Of a stretch of DNA of 64,000 nucleotides, positions 1 to 12,125 are shown piece by piece. The position numbers were made by a program, and so were the translations under genes. Source of the stretch: Heterocephalus glaber (taxonomy: Eukaryota; Chordata; Mammalia; Rodentia; Bathyergidae); NCBI RefSeq assembly GCF_000247695.1, contig NW_004624752.1, forward strand, positions 1,444,773 to 1,508,772. Direction: 5' to 3'. Below the pieces are notes generated by a model. It was not told where the DNA came from. It worked only from the letters and a program-made list of their open reading frames with translations, and made no database searches. Numbering within the stretch: position 1 is the first letter of the stretch; the number at the start of each line of letters is the position of its first letter.

Positions 1-2067
1 TCCTTCATTCTTCTTGTATTTATCTGGATTTTTCCTATGAAAATAGGCTTACGCTGATCACACACATAAGTATTGATTTCCCACTATGGAAAATGATGGC
101 TCCTTTTCCTCACTTCGTCTCCAAACTGAACAACCTCTAAGTGAGGGGCATCCATCCTTCCCATTGCAACTGAATCAATGCATAAAGCTCCCCGCTGCTG
201 TGGTTGCTCATGCCCCAGTGGCCTGGCTTGTAAGACACTGTGTTCCCAGCATTGGTATTTCTCTTCTGGCCCATCAGTTGTCCATGAGAACATCAGAAGG
301 AAACCTCTCCTTCCTCAGTGCTGTTGCTTGCTCTGTGTGCTCTAGAAGACTCTGTGCCCCGAGCTCAGGGCTCTGTGGGGAAGCACCATGGTCATGCCCG
401 ACCTTGGCCCTGCTCCATACAATCCTGACCTGATCTGGTGTCTGCTGGACCCTGAGCTTCTCTTGTGACTCTTTTCCAGTCCTGGGAAAATGTGTGCAGG
501 GGCTTACCTGTTAACACTCACCAGCCACAGAGTGAAGCAGAACACAGACACTGGGTTGGAAATCCCACCTTCCCAGGATTCTGAAATTCCCACAGTGCAG
601 GTGTGGGACCCGGGGTGTCCTTCTGAGTCCTTCCCAAGTAACACATTTTTCCTTCTCCTCTCTCTCTGGGCCGTGCTCAGTTCTTTGCTATCTGCTGAGG
701 ACACCTTTCTGCTTTCCTCTCTTTTCTAGATCCAGTTTCCTGCTGCCCAACTTCACAGGCTGGCTTCTCTCCCTGTGACTGTTCTCCATTTCTCATCTCA
801 TTATCTTTTGTGTGTTTGCCTTGCTGTCTACAGCAATTCCTCAACATTCATTTCTTACCTTATTTTAATATCTGCCATTCTATTTTTAGTCTTCAAAGTT
901 TCATTCCAATTGCCTGAAGATCTGGTACTTTTCCACTTTCACAGTTCATGGAGAGAAGGTCTTTCGGACAGGCCAGAGCTTCTTACTTTTGCTTGGTTGT
1001 TGCTTGATTTTCTGCAGCTCCCTCTGTGGCCTCTTGCAGCTCCTTGTTCAATGGTCGTGGTTCCTTTCAGGCCAGAAGCTTCCCCAGGTTGAGGTCACTG
1101 TGTACCTGTGTGACTGCATGCTGACCAGGAGCTGTGTGTGGCAGATGGCTCTCCCTGACCACTGGGTTTAACTGTTGGAGGACAGGACAGCAATCCGGCC
1201 TGCTCACCGGGGCACAGTCTCTGGGGACTTTCTCTGTCAGGTTCCCTGGAGGAATGGGAAGGTACAAACCCAGCTGCCACCATACAGTCAGCCCAATCAG
1301 AACGGCGCTGGTGGGTATGCTGTCTGCGAACTGTGCTCCCATGTTCACCCCATCCTGAGTCTATCTTGGCCCCCTGGTTCCAGGTGGGTCTGCAGCACCT
1401 TCTCAGAGTCCTGTGTCTGCCACCGCAGCTCTGGCATGCGGAGCTGGGGTCCCCTTGCTCCCAGGAGGATTTGCAGCCAGCATTACACCTTGAGCCCTTG
1501 GTCCTGAATTCATGGGTGTCCTGACTTTCCAATTGGCAGCTTTTCCAGAACCCTGTGGCTCCAACATGACCACTTGAAAATCTGTTTTAGGGTTTTGGGA
1601 TTTTCTAAGTTGGTGGCCATTTGTTGTGACCCTTATGTGTTCCTCAGATCTCATAGGCTTCTCCCCAGCATCTTCTTGTCTTGCTTCTCTTGGCTCATAG
1701 GACTGTGCATTCTGTGTTCCTAAGGCAATGAGGACAAGACACGGAGGGTCCTTGTTGCCAGCCCTCCATGCTGGCCCAGTCTTGCAGTTACTTTGGGCAC
1801 CTTAAACCCCAGGACCCCCGAGTTACTGTGGCCCATGCCTCTGTGTCACAAGAATCAGCTACCAGAGACCAGGATGCAGGAGCTCCAAGAGGTGCTAGCT
1901 CCCTTTTCAGTCTGGGTTTATCCAGACATGGGGCCTATACACTTTGGATTGAGAAAAGTCGCCTGATGCTCAGGTTATAGGAAGCTTCTCCACTCACTTA
2001 CACCTCACTTGATGCTCCTCGGGAAAGCGCTGAGGGTGCGTGAAGCTTCCCCGGGAAGAACAACTAC
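1..2067. other. Unassigned non-coding sequence, no gene seen
   Basis: No frame here has a recognisable domain, and several short frames overlap on both strands, as in non-coding DNA. The T-rich stretch at about 780-1000 vaguely resembles the antisense 5' part of an old mammalian LINE-1, but the match is too weak to annotate separately. The rest looks like single-copy DNA of mixed composition. No promoter, polyadenylation or splice arrangement supports an exon. Confidence 0.6.
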
Positions 2068-2120
2068 GATGACGGTGATGATGGAGACATAGTGATGGAG
2101 ATGGTGATGGCGATGGTGAG
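2068..2120. repeat. Degenerate GAT/GGT trinucleotide tract
   Basis: Imperfect run of GAT, GGT and GGA triplets. It is interrupted and therefore old. It lies just upstream of the MIR relic. Confidence 0.75.
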
Positions 2121-2149
2121 ACAGTAATGAGCACAACTCACCACCAGTC

Positions 2150-2312
2150 CCATGTGAGCATTTTCCCAGAGATTTCTCCATTTTCCCTCCTGCAGACCTG
2201 ACAGGGCAGGCATTGGGAGCAGTCACCTGACAGATGAGGCAGTCCTGGCTCAGGGAGGTGAAGCGGCTCACCTAAGATGACATAGAGAAAGAGGGAGTGG
2301 CCAGGCTCACCC
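2150..2312 (+). repeat. MIR SINE relic
   Basis: The segment from 2230 carries the MIR core pattern: acagatgagg at 2230-2239, then a ctcagggaggt block, then a degraded form of the 'cttgcccaaggtcacac' block at about 2266-2283. MIRs are tRNA-derived SINEs that spread before the placental radiation, so strong decay is expected. The exact ends are uncertain. Confidence 0.55.
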
Positions 2313-5300
2313 ACAAGTGCTCCTGATGCCAGCAGTTATGTTTTCAGCCCTGCTTGCTCCCGAGCGTAGCTGCCCCTTAGCTGGGCTTCTCTTTTGGTGA
2401 TTTAGACTGTTCTACCCAGGATGGGAATGTGGTTCAGCACTGCCTCAAAGGTAGCCCTAGAGGACCCACTCCGTCCTTGTCCTTCCCACCCACAGCGGTC
2501 CTTAACCTGGCTCCCTCGGGTCTGCTTTCTTGTTGCACTCGGAGTTGTGACACCAGATTGTTCTGTGGCTGCTCAGCGGGAGCTGGTACAGGGCTGGGAA
2601 CTTGGCCATGGGTGGCCAGGCCCGGACAAGGTAGGACCTCTCAGGGAGACACTCTGCCATGAAAAGGGGTTCGGGGGGAAGCCAAGCTAGGAGAAAAAGG
2701 GGATAGAAACACCAGGAGCATCAGGAGTGGGGCCAGCACAGGGCGGCATCAGCCAGTTCCCTTCTGCTGTGTGTGGCTGGGGCGACTGAGTGGGAGGGGG
2801 CTACAGAGGATGGCGGCTTGAGGCTGCAGCGCTCCGGGTGATGTGATTGTGTCCATATCGTAATTCCCTCTGCCTCCTCCTAGCCCCCACAGTTTGCACA
2901 AACAACACCCTGCCCTGGCCCTGGGGCCACTGGCTTGCTCAGAGGTTGGGCCAGCTCTCAGCTGTGTGGCAGCTTCTCGGCCACCGGCAGTGACCCCCAG
3001 GAAGTGTGTAGGCAAGAATGGCCACTTCCACTGGCCCAGGCTGCAGCCAGGGTGCCTCGCGGCCCCTCCAGAGCTCTGTCTCACTTCTCTTTGGCTGATG
3101 ACCATAGGCCCTCTCAGCTCCCTGCTCTGCCCCATTCCCATGGCTGGTCCTCTGCCCCAGCATCTCTCTGGAGAGCCTCAGAGCCCAGCACAGCCAGCCT
3201 GTACATGGGACTAGGCCAGAGCCCTCTGCTCTGTGATACCCCACCTGCAGGGACTCTCCTGTCCCCACGACAGTGGGCTGGTGCTGTAACCTGTCCCCTG
3301 ACCCCCAGCACACCCACAGGCTCTTCTACACCTGCACCCCACTGGCTGCTGCAGTGGTCGAGTGGAAAATGAGCCCCACACAGGTCTGCAGAGTGGGGAT
3401 GAGGGATGTGACACTTGGCACAGAGCACCGATGGGAGGCAGGCCCGGGGACCACCTCAGGGGCTGTCTCCAGGTGTGTGTCCTCAGGTGTGAGCTCAGGG
3501 CTGCAGGTGCAGCATTCCTGCAGTGCAGGCATCTCCTGGCTCAGGGATGCCCGTGTTCACCTGCTTCTCAGTACCAGAGCAAAATTCCTGAGACTGGGCA
3601 GCCCCACAGAGAGGAGGTTTGGTGGGGTGCACAATTCTGGAGAGCCAGTGAAGGGATCACACAGTGGGGGCCTCCACGCTGGCAGAGTGTCAGGTGGCAC
3701 AGGCATCACATGGAGAGACGGAAACAAGCTCAACTGTGTCTTCTGATCTCTCTCCTCTTATAAAGCCACCAGGGCTCCGTCCTGGGACTCCAGCCTGATG
3801 ACCTTGTCTGACCCTGATGGCCGCGCTATACCCACAAGGGCCGGGTTCCCTCCCCTACAGACCTCATGGTAGGGATTAAATGTCCACTGTGGGCAGCATG
3901 AGGATGGGGTGTGAGGACCAGGTAGTCCTGGCCAAAGCTCTTGGGACACACAGCTCTCGGAAGCTCAGTGCAGAGCAGCCCTGCCCAAGCCGTGGCCCCG
4001 ATGGATGGGATGCTATGAGGGCCATGCCAGTGGGTGGTGGGGCCTGACCCTCTCTCTCACCTCAGTGCTCAGCCAAGGTGTCCGTGGAGGATGGAGGAGG
4101 ACCTGCAGCTGTCCCTGTCAAGACAACCCGAGGCTCTGGGAAGCCACAGGGACTGCAGCCAGGTGCCTCCTGCCTCCCTCCAGGCCTGGGTTCTGGCCAT
4201 GGCCTTGCTCAGCCTGGTTCCTCGTGGCAGATGAGGCCTCCACCACAGGGTGCTGATTCCCCCGACCCCGGGTCCTTCCATGAGCCAGTTCCTCCAAAGT
4301 CCCACCTCCTGGCACCATCATCTTGGGCTCAGGATGGCAGCTGTGAATCTGGGGGGACACAGGCACTGGGTTCATAACAACTCCCTAAGGTTCCATAAAG
4401 GGGCAATAGCCAGATAGCTTAAATTGACAGGAATTCATTCTGTCACCACCTGGAGGCCAGAAGTTGGGAATCAAGGTATGGCAGGGCCACGCTCCTCCCT
4501 CCCGCTTCTCCCAACCTCTAGGGCCTCCAGGTTTGCTTGCTTGTGGCTGCATCTGTCCAGTCTGTGCCTCCATCTGCACGTGGCCCTCTGTATCTGTGTC
4601 CAAATGTCCCTCCTATAGGGACACCTGTCATCAGGATAGGCCGTACATCAGTCCCGCCTGGCCTTGTCTTGACTAAGGACTTCTGCAAAGATCCCAGTTC
4701 TGGTGAGGACAAGCAGGTGGGTGCCCTGGGGTGGGATGAAGACACCACCATTCCAGACAGTCCCTGCCCTGCCATCCCCACCCCCTCTGCTGCCATGCCT
4801 TCCTTTGCTCTAGGGACCTGGCAACCCAATTTGTCCCTGTCTTAGGTTTGTGAGCAACACAGGGCCACCGTCCACCAGGAGCCACCTGGGAACATAGGTT
4901 AAGGCCAGGGTCTGCAGCCCAGGCTGCCTGGTGGGTCCTGACTCCAGGGCTCCCTGGTCTGGTCTGCTGGAGTGTAGTGTCCATCCTCATCAGGAAGCAA
5001 GAGGAGTGTGTACCTGCACAGTGACATGCCTGATGATCCTACGCATCATGAAAGACCAACGAGTGGTGCTCTGTGATGTGAGCTGGGGCCAAAGCCAGGA
5101 GAGCAAGACTCCAGTTACAGGAAGACACTACCTGCCAAGAAGCATGTGTGTGTCACAGATGGACATGTATCTTGTATGTGTGTAGTATAATAAAAATACA
5201 CTGTCTGCTGTGACACGCTCCCATCTTCCTCAGGTGGGACATGTCATTGTCCTCACCCTTCTGATCCCCAACACTGAAGGTGTCGTTAGAATCAGAAGTG

Positions 5301-7151
5301 TGGCTGAGCATCCCATGTTGGTGCTCTGTCTCACAGGGAAACCTGCGTGCAAAGATGCTGGTGAGAAAACTGTCTTCCAGCAAGATAAAAGAAGGAAGAA
5401 GAAAACTGAGAACCCACTCAAGGTCTCTCATCAGTTTTCTTCCTGAGGTCCCTGGCACAGGTTGGGGAACACAGCCAATACGGCGCTGTGTGCTTCAGCA
5501 CTTTGGAGAGGGTGAAGGTCCCAGGCTTCCTCCACACGTGTGGCGAGTGTGAGCTGATGTATGAGCTAGCGAGCTCCATTGCATTATTCCTGTCTCATTC
5601 ATAAATCACAGCATCACTTTGAGCTGCACAAGCACAAGCAGCTGTAATTTATCCATGTGCAGTTGTTTAAGCCCAAGTGTCCCTGTGTGTGAGAAGATGG
5701 AGCAGCAGATAGTGGAACATGGTGTGCAGTGTGTCACATACCTGCACAAGACGCTGTCGACAAATCCTGAGTGTCGAGGACTAAATGAGGCGAGGGAGCC
5801 CACACAAGTGTCCCTGGGGCAGGCTGGACTAAGGCCGTGGAATTTGAAACAGCCAGGCTCACATCTGAATGGTTGTGTCTTCAAATGGGCATCACTGCTC
5901 ACTCGCTCTCCCTGCACAGACAATGAGAGCGCTGATCTCAGCTCTCTCCTGGTGACAGCCATGTTTGTGGCAAAGATGTGTTAAGTGGTTGGAGCTGCGC
6001 ACACAGCCCAGGAGGATGTCTATGGGAGCTTTGTAGAGCTGTGGGCATATGGCCGCTCAGTGGCGAGCTTGCTTGGGGCATGCGTGCTTGAGTGACTCTA
6101 GGTGCTTGGAAAGGCCAGGCTGGGAGAGGGACAGGGATAGGGTGCCCGTGCTGCCCTGAGGGTTTGCTTCAGGGGACGCCCCACAACGGCCCACACTGGT
6201 GAGCGCCATTCCAGTGTGGGCCGGGACCCAGGCTCCTATCAGCAGTGCCCCTGTCGCAGGTCAGGAGAGCAAATGTTGAGGTAGTGTTGGCTCAGAGACC
6301 TCCGTCGGTGCTGGAGGAGGACTCGGGTGGCAGTGGTTGGGATGAGTTAAGGACTTAGCATCGTTACGGCTTATAGGTCCAGCACAGAAATTACTGACCT
6401 TGTACCTCGCCTATATCACATACAGTGCATACAGTACACAGGCACACATATTTCACAGCATATGAAGGAAGATGAGGAAAGCTAATGTCTTCCATCAGTG
6501 CCACCTCCCCAGATTCTTCCGTTGTAAATTTCCCCTTACCTCTTAGAGGTCGTTCCCTGGATCTTTTTTTTTTCTTCAGGAAATATAAAATGTTGAGATT
6601 TCACTTCTTCCATCTCCTCCTAATTCAATAGCTGTTCTTCTATAAAAGAGATGTCTTGCTCCTTGACCTTCTTTCTGGTGACCTCATGGTACTTTTCTCA
6701 TGCGGAAAGCAGGTTGACGTGTGAATCTCCCCCTCTATTGCTAGGTTTCTGAAGGATCGGTTGGTTCTTGGGTTTGCATACACTGTGCAATGTTTCTCAA
6801 ATGTCATCATAGGCTCCTGTACTTAACATATTCTGTAAGTTGGACTTAATTACAGGTGCTCTCCCTGATATCCAACTGCCCCAGCTTTTTATAAGCATGT
6901 GTACATGCACACACACACATACACACTCAGGCATGTTTGTGTGTCAGGGGATAGTACACAGATTATTGCTGAACCTGTTACCTGAAAACAGTTTAAAAGT
7001 CTGTTTGGCTTGAGGACATAGTCTGCCAAAGATATCCAATCAAGCTACTGTCTTACTGCCACTTGTAGTAGCTTCTTTCTAAGAGGTCAAACTTTCAAGT
7101 TAATGCATATTTTGGTTCATTTATTTCATTTTCTGTTCAATTTTTGGAGGA
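2313..7151. other. Unassigned non-coding sequence, no gene seen
   Basis: Mostly GC-rich to about 5.2 kb, then more balanced. Short frames on both strands have no recognisable domain. A moderately AT-rich patch at 5560-5720 could be a conserved element, but I see no strong motif. The T-rich part at 6480-6890 may hold a very old LINE fragment I cannot place. A short CA-rich run lies near 6906-6925. Confidence 0.55.
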
Positions 7152-7341
7152 TAGATATCATCTATCATATCTGTGTAGCTCTGTCTATCATATCTATGTA
7201 TCTATCTACTATCATCTATGATTCATTATCTATCATCTATATATGTATCTATCATCTGTCTACGTGTCTATGTATCTTTCTATGTATGTATGTATGTATG
7301 TATCTATCTATCTATCTGTCTATCTACCTACCTATCTATCT
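7152..7341. repeat. (TATC)n/(TATG)n tetranucleotide microsatellite
   Basis: Degenerate TATC and CATC units become purer toward the right: TATG repeats from about 7281, then TATC and TACC repeats to 7341. The tract ends exactly where the antisense ID element begins. Read on the minus strand it is therefore the 3' tail side of that SINE, so it probably grew from the A-rich tail. Confidence 0.9.
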
Positions 7342-7416
7342 GCAGCACTGAGTTTGAACTCAGGGCCTTGCACATGCCAGGCACTTGTGCTCTACCCCTG
7401 AGCTGCACCATCGCCC
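7342..7416 (-). repeat. ID-type tRNA-derived SINE
   Basis: On the minus strand this reads as an ID element: a GGC...TGCAGCTCAGGGGTAGAG-like A-box region, a central 'cttgcacatgcc..ggcaagg' part, and a degraded GTTCAAACTC B-box near 7352-7361. IDs are RNA polymerase III SINEs found in rodents and copied by LINE-1. Its A-rich tail appears to have turned into the adjoining GATA-type microsatellite. It is diverged and not expected to be active. Confidence 0.8.
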
Positions 7417-7968
7417 TAGTTTTTGGAGGGGTTAACTTGGAACTGAGGTGCAGAAAGACGAGATCATGCTCACATTGGAGCATCTGCCACCCAGGTAGGG
7501 GCTCTCTCTCTGGGAGGCCCTAGAGGACTCTCATACTTCCTCCCCAGAGGAAAGAACTTGGCACACACAGCCCAGGTGCCAGGCTGAGCCAAGGCCCTCT
7601 GAGAGGAAGATGCTGGATCTGCCCAGGCACAGTCTCTTCTCTATATGGATCACAGGGCTGCTGGAGGCTCCATGTGAGACCTGCTACCTGGTCCCATAGA
7701 GAGCACCCCGCACCCAGCACTGGTGCCTGGTTCATGCCAGGCCCACCTGATAGCTTCTCCAGGACCAGGGTTAGACCCCTGAAGTCATGGCAGGTGCACT
7801 GAGCACCTGGACAGCACACATTGTGCACAACTGAGCTCCCACCCACCACTCTGCTGGGGCTTACATCACCCACCTTGGCAAACACTGTGGGGTGGACCTT
7901 GCCCAGAGCCTCTGGTTCTGGTCCACAATCCGGGTCCATCTGACCCTTAGCATCCTTCTGCCAGTGAA
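7417..7968. other. Unassigned GC-rich non-coding sequence
   Basis: A minus-strand frame of about 197 codons spans 7520-8113. It has no recognisable domain and its start region runs through the ID element at 7969-8047, so I treat it as a chance opening in GC-rich DNA. Confidence 0.55.
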
Positions 7969-8047
7969 ATGCCACCAAGGCCAGTGCACAGCTCCTGTGT
8001 GCTGGCTGGAGGCCTAGGGTTCCACCCCCAGCACTGCAAAAAATATG
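7969..8047 (+). repeat. ID-type SINE, diverged
   Basis: The 3' half is clear: a B-box-like gggttccaccccc and 'cagcactgcaaaaaa' ending near 8043, as in ID elements whose body ends 'gggttcaatccccagcac' plus an A tail. The 5' half is heavily decayed. The tail continues A-rich to about 8060. Confidence 0.65.
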
Positions 8048-9329
8048 ACACAACAAGAACCAAAGTCCCTGTCCACAGGCTCCTTTGGCAAGCACGCTCA
8101 CACTTGGCCCCACTGGCTGTGCTGTGCGCCTCCTCTAGGACCTCAGATTGAGCAGCTGCCCTAAGCCTGTGGACCCTGAGGACCAGGACCGCGCTTCCCC
8201 ACACCCCTCTATCCCTCCCTCCCGGCCCCTGGCCCTCCTGAATAGCTACCCCTGCCCTTGCTCACAGAGGCCTCACATCTTTCCTTCCTAAATTGAAAGG
8301 GCTTTACATAGCCACAAACCCTAACACAGGGCTGTCCATGTGACTGCTTTTCTCAAGGGAAGCACGTCACCAATCCCCATGGGGCCTGGGCCGGGCGCAC
8401 CTTGCACGGGGCGAGGACTGTGGGGTGCACTGTCCCTTCTTCAGGTTGGAGTGAACCCATCCCTGCATCGAAGCCCATGAACCTGAGCTGTAGTTACTCA
8501 TCCAGGACAGCAGGGCTGGAACCCAGCCAGGCACCGAGGGTAGCGGGTGGGCACACGGTGGCCTGGCCTGTGTGTTACTAGACTTGGACCCTACCTTGGC
8601 ATGGGGCCTTCATGGGGGCCGGGCAGACCAAGCTTGTGCCTTGACTTGAGTATAGGGGGAAGTCCTAGAGGGCCTGAGCATGGACGCTCACTGACCGGAA
8701 GCAAGCCCAACGGTCTTCTTCCAGGATTAGTGAGGGCAATGCTAGGGCCATCACACACCCTGCCCTCTGATCCCAAATGAAGAGGCTATAGCTTAACCAG
8801 TATGTTTTTATTAAAAATAAACGAACACTTCAGGGGCTGGGTGGGGTGTAACTGGGGAGAAAGCTGAAGTGATGGGAGATCCAGAGCCCAGGAAGCAGCA
8901 CCGAGGCTTGTTGAGGCCTTCCTGAGGGGTGCATTGCCATGGGACCCCACCACCGCTGCCATGAGACTTGGACCCACTGGGCAGGTGGACTGAGGGCTAT
9001 GCCAATTTTGACTCCATGCTGGGTATCAGGGAAGTGTTCACCCAGGAAGCCAACCCCCGCCAGGGTGCATTTTCCCATGAAACCCCAGAACAGGCTTTAG
9101 AATGGAACTCCTGGGGGCCAGGCAGGTGGCTGCACCCAAGGACCCACTGAGCCAGGAACGGCCTCTCCAAGGTTGCTCTGCTGGAGACACCTGGTCTCTT
9201 GGCCTAGGCCAGGTACTTTGTGGAGCAATCAGCAAGAACCCAGAGCCAGACTGGGCCTCTTTTCCTGGATCATCAGAGCCCAATCCAGATAGAAATCTCC
9301 CGGAACACCTTGCACCCTGGGCCATGAAG
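8048..9329. other. Unassigned GC-rich non-coding sequence
   Basis: No gene, SINE or LINE recognised. Short frames only, open on both strands at once. The block at 8780-8830 is locally AT-rich but carries no defined element. Confidence 0.55.
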
Positions 9330-9880
9330 ACTCCATGATTAGATAAATTATATACCATTCCATTTATCTGCCCATCTCGCTAATTAGACTTCCCGAGACC
9401 TGTATCTGCGGCAGACACGTGGGTTCTTCACCTCTAACAAACAGGAGAGAATGATTCTGCCTTAATCTCCAAGAGCCACTGAGATAAAAGATTTACCCTG
9501 TTTACTCTGGATTAGAGAGAAGCTTTGACCTTGAGACTGGGGTCCTTGTCTTCTGAGTTCACTTTCAATAGGCAATGCTCTCGCCTTTCAAAGGAAACCA
9601 GAGCTGGGAAATGCAGCAGTGTAGACACCGTGCGGTTCACAGTGAGGACTTGTGTGCATCAGAGCCACATTATTAAGAGAAAATAGCTGATTTCAACTGC
9701 TCATTGCATCCGGAGGCTGAGTCCACAGGCAAGCAACACTTTGCTAATCTCTAAGCTTCAGGCTGATCCCCATAACGCATGCCTGGGCAATAATTAGATA
9801 CTTAGTAGGCTAATTACTTTGTGAATAAAATCAAACAAACTCAAGTAACTAAACAGAGGATGTCTAAGTCTCATTCTGCA
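9330..9880. promoter_or_regulatory. Candidate regulatory island with clustered TAATTA cores
   Basis: AT-rich, apparently single-copy island inside GC-rich DNA. It has three homeodomain-type taatta cores (9381-9386, 9791-9796, 9811-9816) and GATA-type sites such as agataa near 9340 and 9482. There is no open frame of note and no repeat I recognise. The mix of unique sequence and clustered motifs is typical of developmental enhancers. Conservation is not tested, so the function is inference. An unrecognised ancient repeat is the alternative. Confidence 0.35.
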
Positions 9881-10590
9881 CATTGTTGGAAGTCTAATTT
9901 AACAAGTGGCTTAAGAATACGTCTGGGGTATAGGGAATTCTCTGCTGCCTGGGGTCTTCCTGCGATGCTCAGATTTGCCAAGGCACGGGGACTGTGTCCT
10001 TGGGGAGCAGAGATCAGGAGCCATGGGTCACTGAAGAGCTGGGTGCAGACAAAGTCCCCAGGGAGCAACAGTTGTGTTCTCCTCCTTGAAAAAGCAAAGC
10101 CCAGAGCAGGGCAACAATCTTCCCTAGCAGATGCAGAGGTAGGTGTCCAGCACACTCACTGCCAGCTTTTGTGGTGTCCCATATGGGATGCCTGCAAGAC
10201 TCAGGTTAGTGTGACTACCTGTACCCATGAGAGACCCCACAGGTACAGCCATGGGACCCAGGACATTCAAGTGGAGCCCTTTATTTCAAAAGCAGGCACA
10301 GTCATGCCCATGAGGCCAGAGGCTGACGGAGACTGGCCAAGTCCCCTCCAGGAGGTTCCTGAGGCTCAGATGCCAGCCCTGGCCTCTGTCTCTTGAGGTA
10401 CTGGGGGTTCTGAACCCTCTGCATGCATGGGTGGCCACCTCCCGGGTCAGGACATGGGAGAGCAGCTCTTAGCTCCTGCCCAGGTGAGGAGCAGCACCTG
10501 CACCTGGCAGAACCTCCCAGAAGTGTGGTCTGGCTTCCCATGGAGGACAAAGGATCACTTTGGGCATGAAACCATTCTACAGTCTTTCTT
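9881..10590. other. Unassigned non-coding sequence
   Basis: A plus-strand frame of about 191 codons (9821-10396) starts inside the AT-rich island and has no recognisable domain. I regard it as non-coding. Confidence 0.5.
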
Positions 10591-10626
10591 TCTCCTCCTC
10601 CTCCTCCTCCTCCTCCTCCTCCTCCT
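10591..10626. repeat. (TCC)n microsatellite
   Basis: Near-perfect CTC/TCC triplet run of about 36 bases, short enough to be polymorphic. Confidence 0.95.
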
Positions 10627-10917
10627 TGTCTACACTTTCATTTTCTAACTAGGGTTCGATCACCACTGCCCCCATGAGTACCCACAGCTGGGAACCCCTG
10701 CCAGGCACCAAGGAACCCCAGGGATCTGCAAACTTGTCCTACAGAGGGGCAGGTGATGCAGGGAAGTGAGAGGTGATTATGAAGGTGGATGATTGGAAAT
10801 AATTTGGGCTTTATGGGTTATAGGCTCTGGCACAATTTACCCAACTCCAGTGCTCTGGAGGTAAGGAGACCTCAGCAATAATTCTGTGGGGGCCTGGCCA
10901 GTTCCAGTAAGGCCCTG
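10627..10917. other. Unassigned spacer
   Basis: Nothing recognised between the TCC tract and the B1 element. Confidence 0.5.
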
Positions 10918-11021
10918 TTTTTGTTTGAGACAGGGTCTCACTGTGTAGCCCAGGCCTCACACTCATGACCCTTCTTTGCCTCAGCCTCCCTACTGCTGGG
11001 ACTGCAGGCACATAGTACCAA
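10918..11021 (-). repeat. B1 SINE without the internal duplication
   Basis: Reads on the minus strand as a 7SL-derived SINE. On the plus strand, the tail-side 'gagacagggtctcactgtg' block at about 10926 is followed by 'tagcccaggc' and 'gcctcagcctccctactgct', ending near 11021. It lacks the roughly 29-base internal duplication of standard B1, so it looks like a proto-B1 or an early B1. No clear target-site duplication. Confidence 0.8.
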
Positions 11022-11489
11022 TCCCATCTTCTAATAAAGCTTTAATCACAACTAGTGCAGGAGCTCTGGATTCAGCCTCAGGGCTGAGCCTGTGGTCACC
11101 AATGCAATAGCAACAGGCTGACATCCACACCCCTTCATCTGTGGGCTTGGCTTGGCTTTGTGACCTGAGGTACTGGTGGGTGTGGTGCTTGGGTGGCCTT
11201 GGGCCCTAGGAGGCATCTGTCATCTTACCCAGCCCACCCCTGAGGCAGTGGCTTCAGGGCTGTTCACTGAGGTGACCAGGTGGAGAGGCCTCACATGAAT
11301 GATGAAGACCGAGGTGCAGCTTCCATTGAGCAGCTCTGGTGCTCAGAGTGAGGAAGCCAGGCATAAACTGAAGGCGATCTCGAGCCACACCCTGCAGGGC
11401 CAGTCTGTGTCGGGAACTGTGTGCCTCCCTGGGGGATCCCATCCCTGGGTGCTCTTGGCTCAGGTTCACCTCCTGCTTCCCAGCTGTCT
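11022..11489. other. Unassigned GC-rich spacer
   Basis: No gene or repeat recognised. An aataaa-like aataaagct at 11033 is part of the sequence beside the B1, with no transcript context. Confidence 0.5.
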
Positions 11490-12125
11490 TTCCGAGGGTC
11501 AGGTAATTAAGTCTCAGTTTTACCTCTGGATTTCAAAAGTGACTTCCGCAGCTCCTGGAGATGAATGGTCCAGGGTCACCCTGAGCCTCTGGAAAGCACA
11601 GCTTTCAGTATTGGGGTCACAGTCTCCAGCGAGCACCTCACCTGGAAAATCAGTTCCATAACCAGCCTGACCAGACAGCATCTCCAAAGAAATTGAGTTT
11701 TCCTGACAGCGAAGGGAGGAAGGCTCCTGCTAACTGCAGATTCGGCTGCTGCAGAAGCCTTGGCGTCAGGATTTGGGGAGAGGAGAAGTCTGGCCAGGAA
11801 CCCTCAAAATCGTATATTTACACTCAGTCCTTGCCCAACACACAGACGCCATGCTGGCTCAGGTACAGCTGTCTGGTTTCATACAGTCTAGCTAGTCTGG
11901 AAAATAAACACACCACCCTAAAGCTGCCTGCCCAGGAGGAACGCAGAATCCGATTAAGCCATTTCCATGGAGCGATGCTGTTCAAGCCAGAATAAAAAGG
12001 ATCTGGGCGGTGCAGTGTCAGCAGCCACGAGGACGCATGTGGGTTAGGGGGGGCTTCGTAGACTTCAAATTGGCTTTAACTGCTGTCTGTTCTTTAATAA
12101 GATTCGGCTGTACGAGATCATCTCA
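11490..12125. promoter_or_regulatory. Candidate regulatory island (about 0.6 kb)
   Basis: Balanced-composition, repeat-free stretch between GC-rich blocks. It has a taattaa core at 11504-11510, a gattaag site near 11951-11957, several short A/T-rich motifs and few CpGs. The unbroken unique character over about 600 bases is what makes it stand out. No frame within it has a known domain. Regulatory function is inference and would need conservation data. Confidence 0.3.

Noticed and set aside
780..1100. Antisense 5' part of an old LINE-1
   Set aside because: T-rich with a few suggestive words, but no block I could align with confidence.
7342..7416. tRNA gene
   Set aside because: The tRNA-like boxes belong to an ID SINE: there is no cloverleaf with a paired acceptor stem, and the element is followed by a tail-derived microsatellite.
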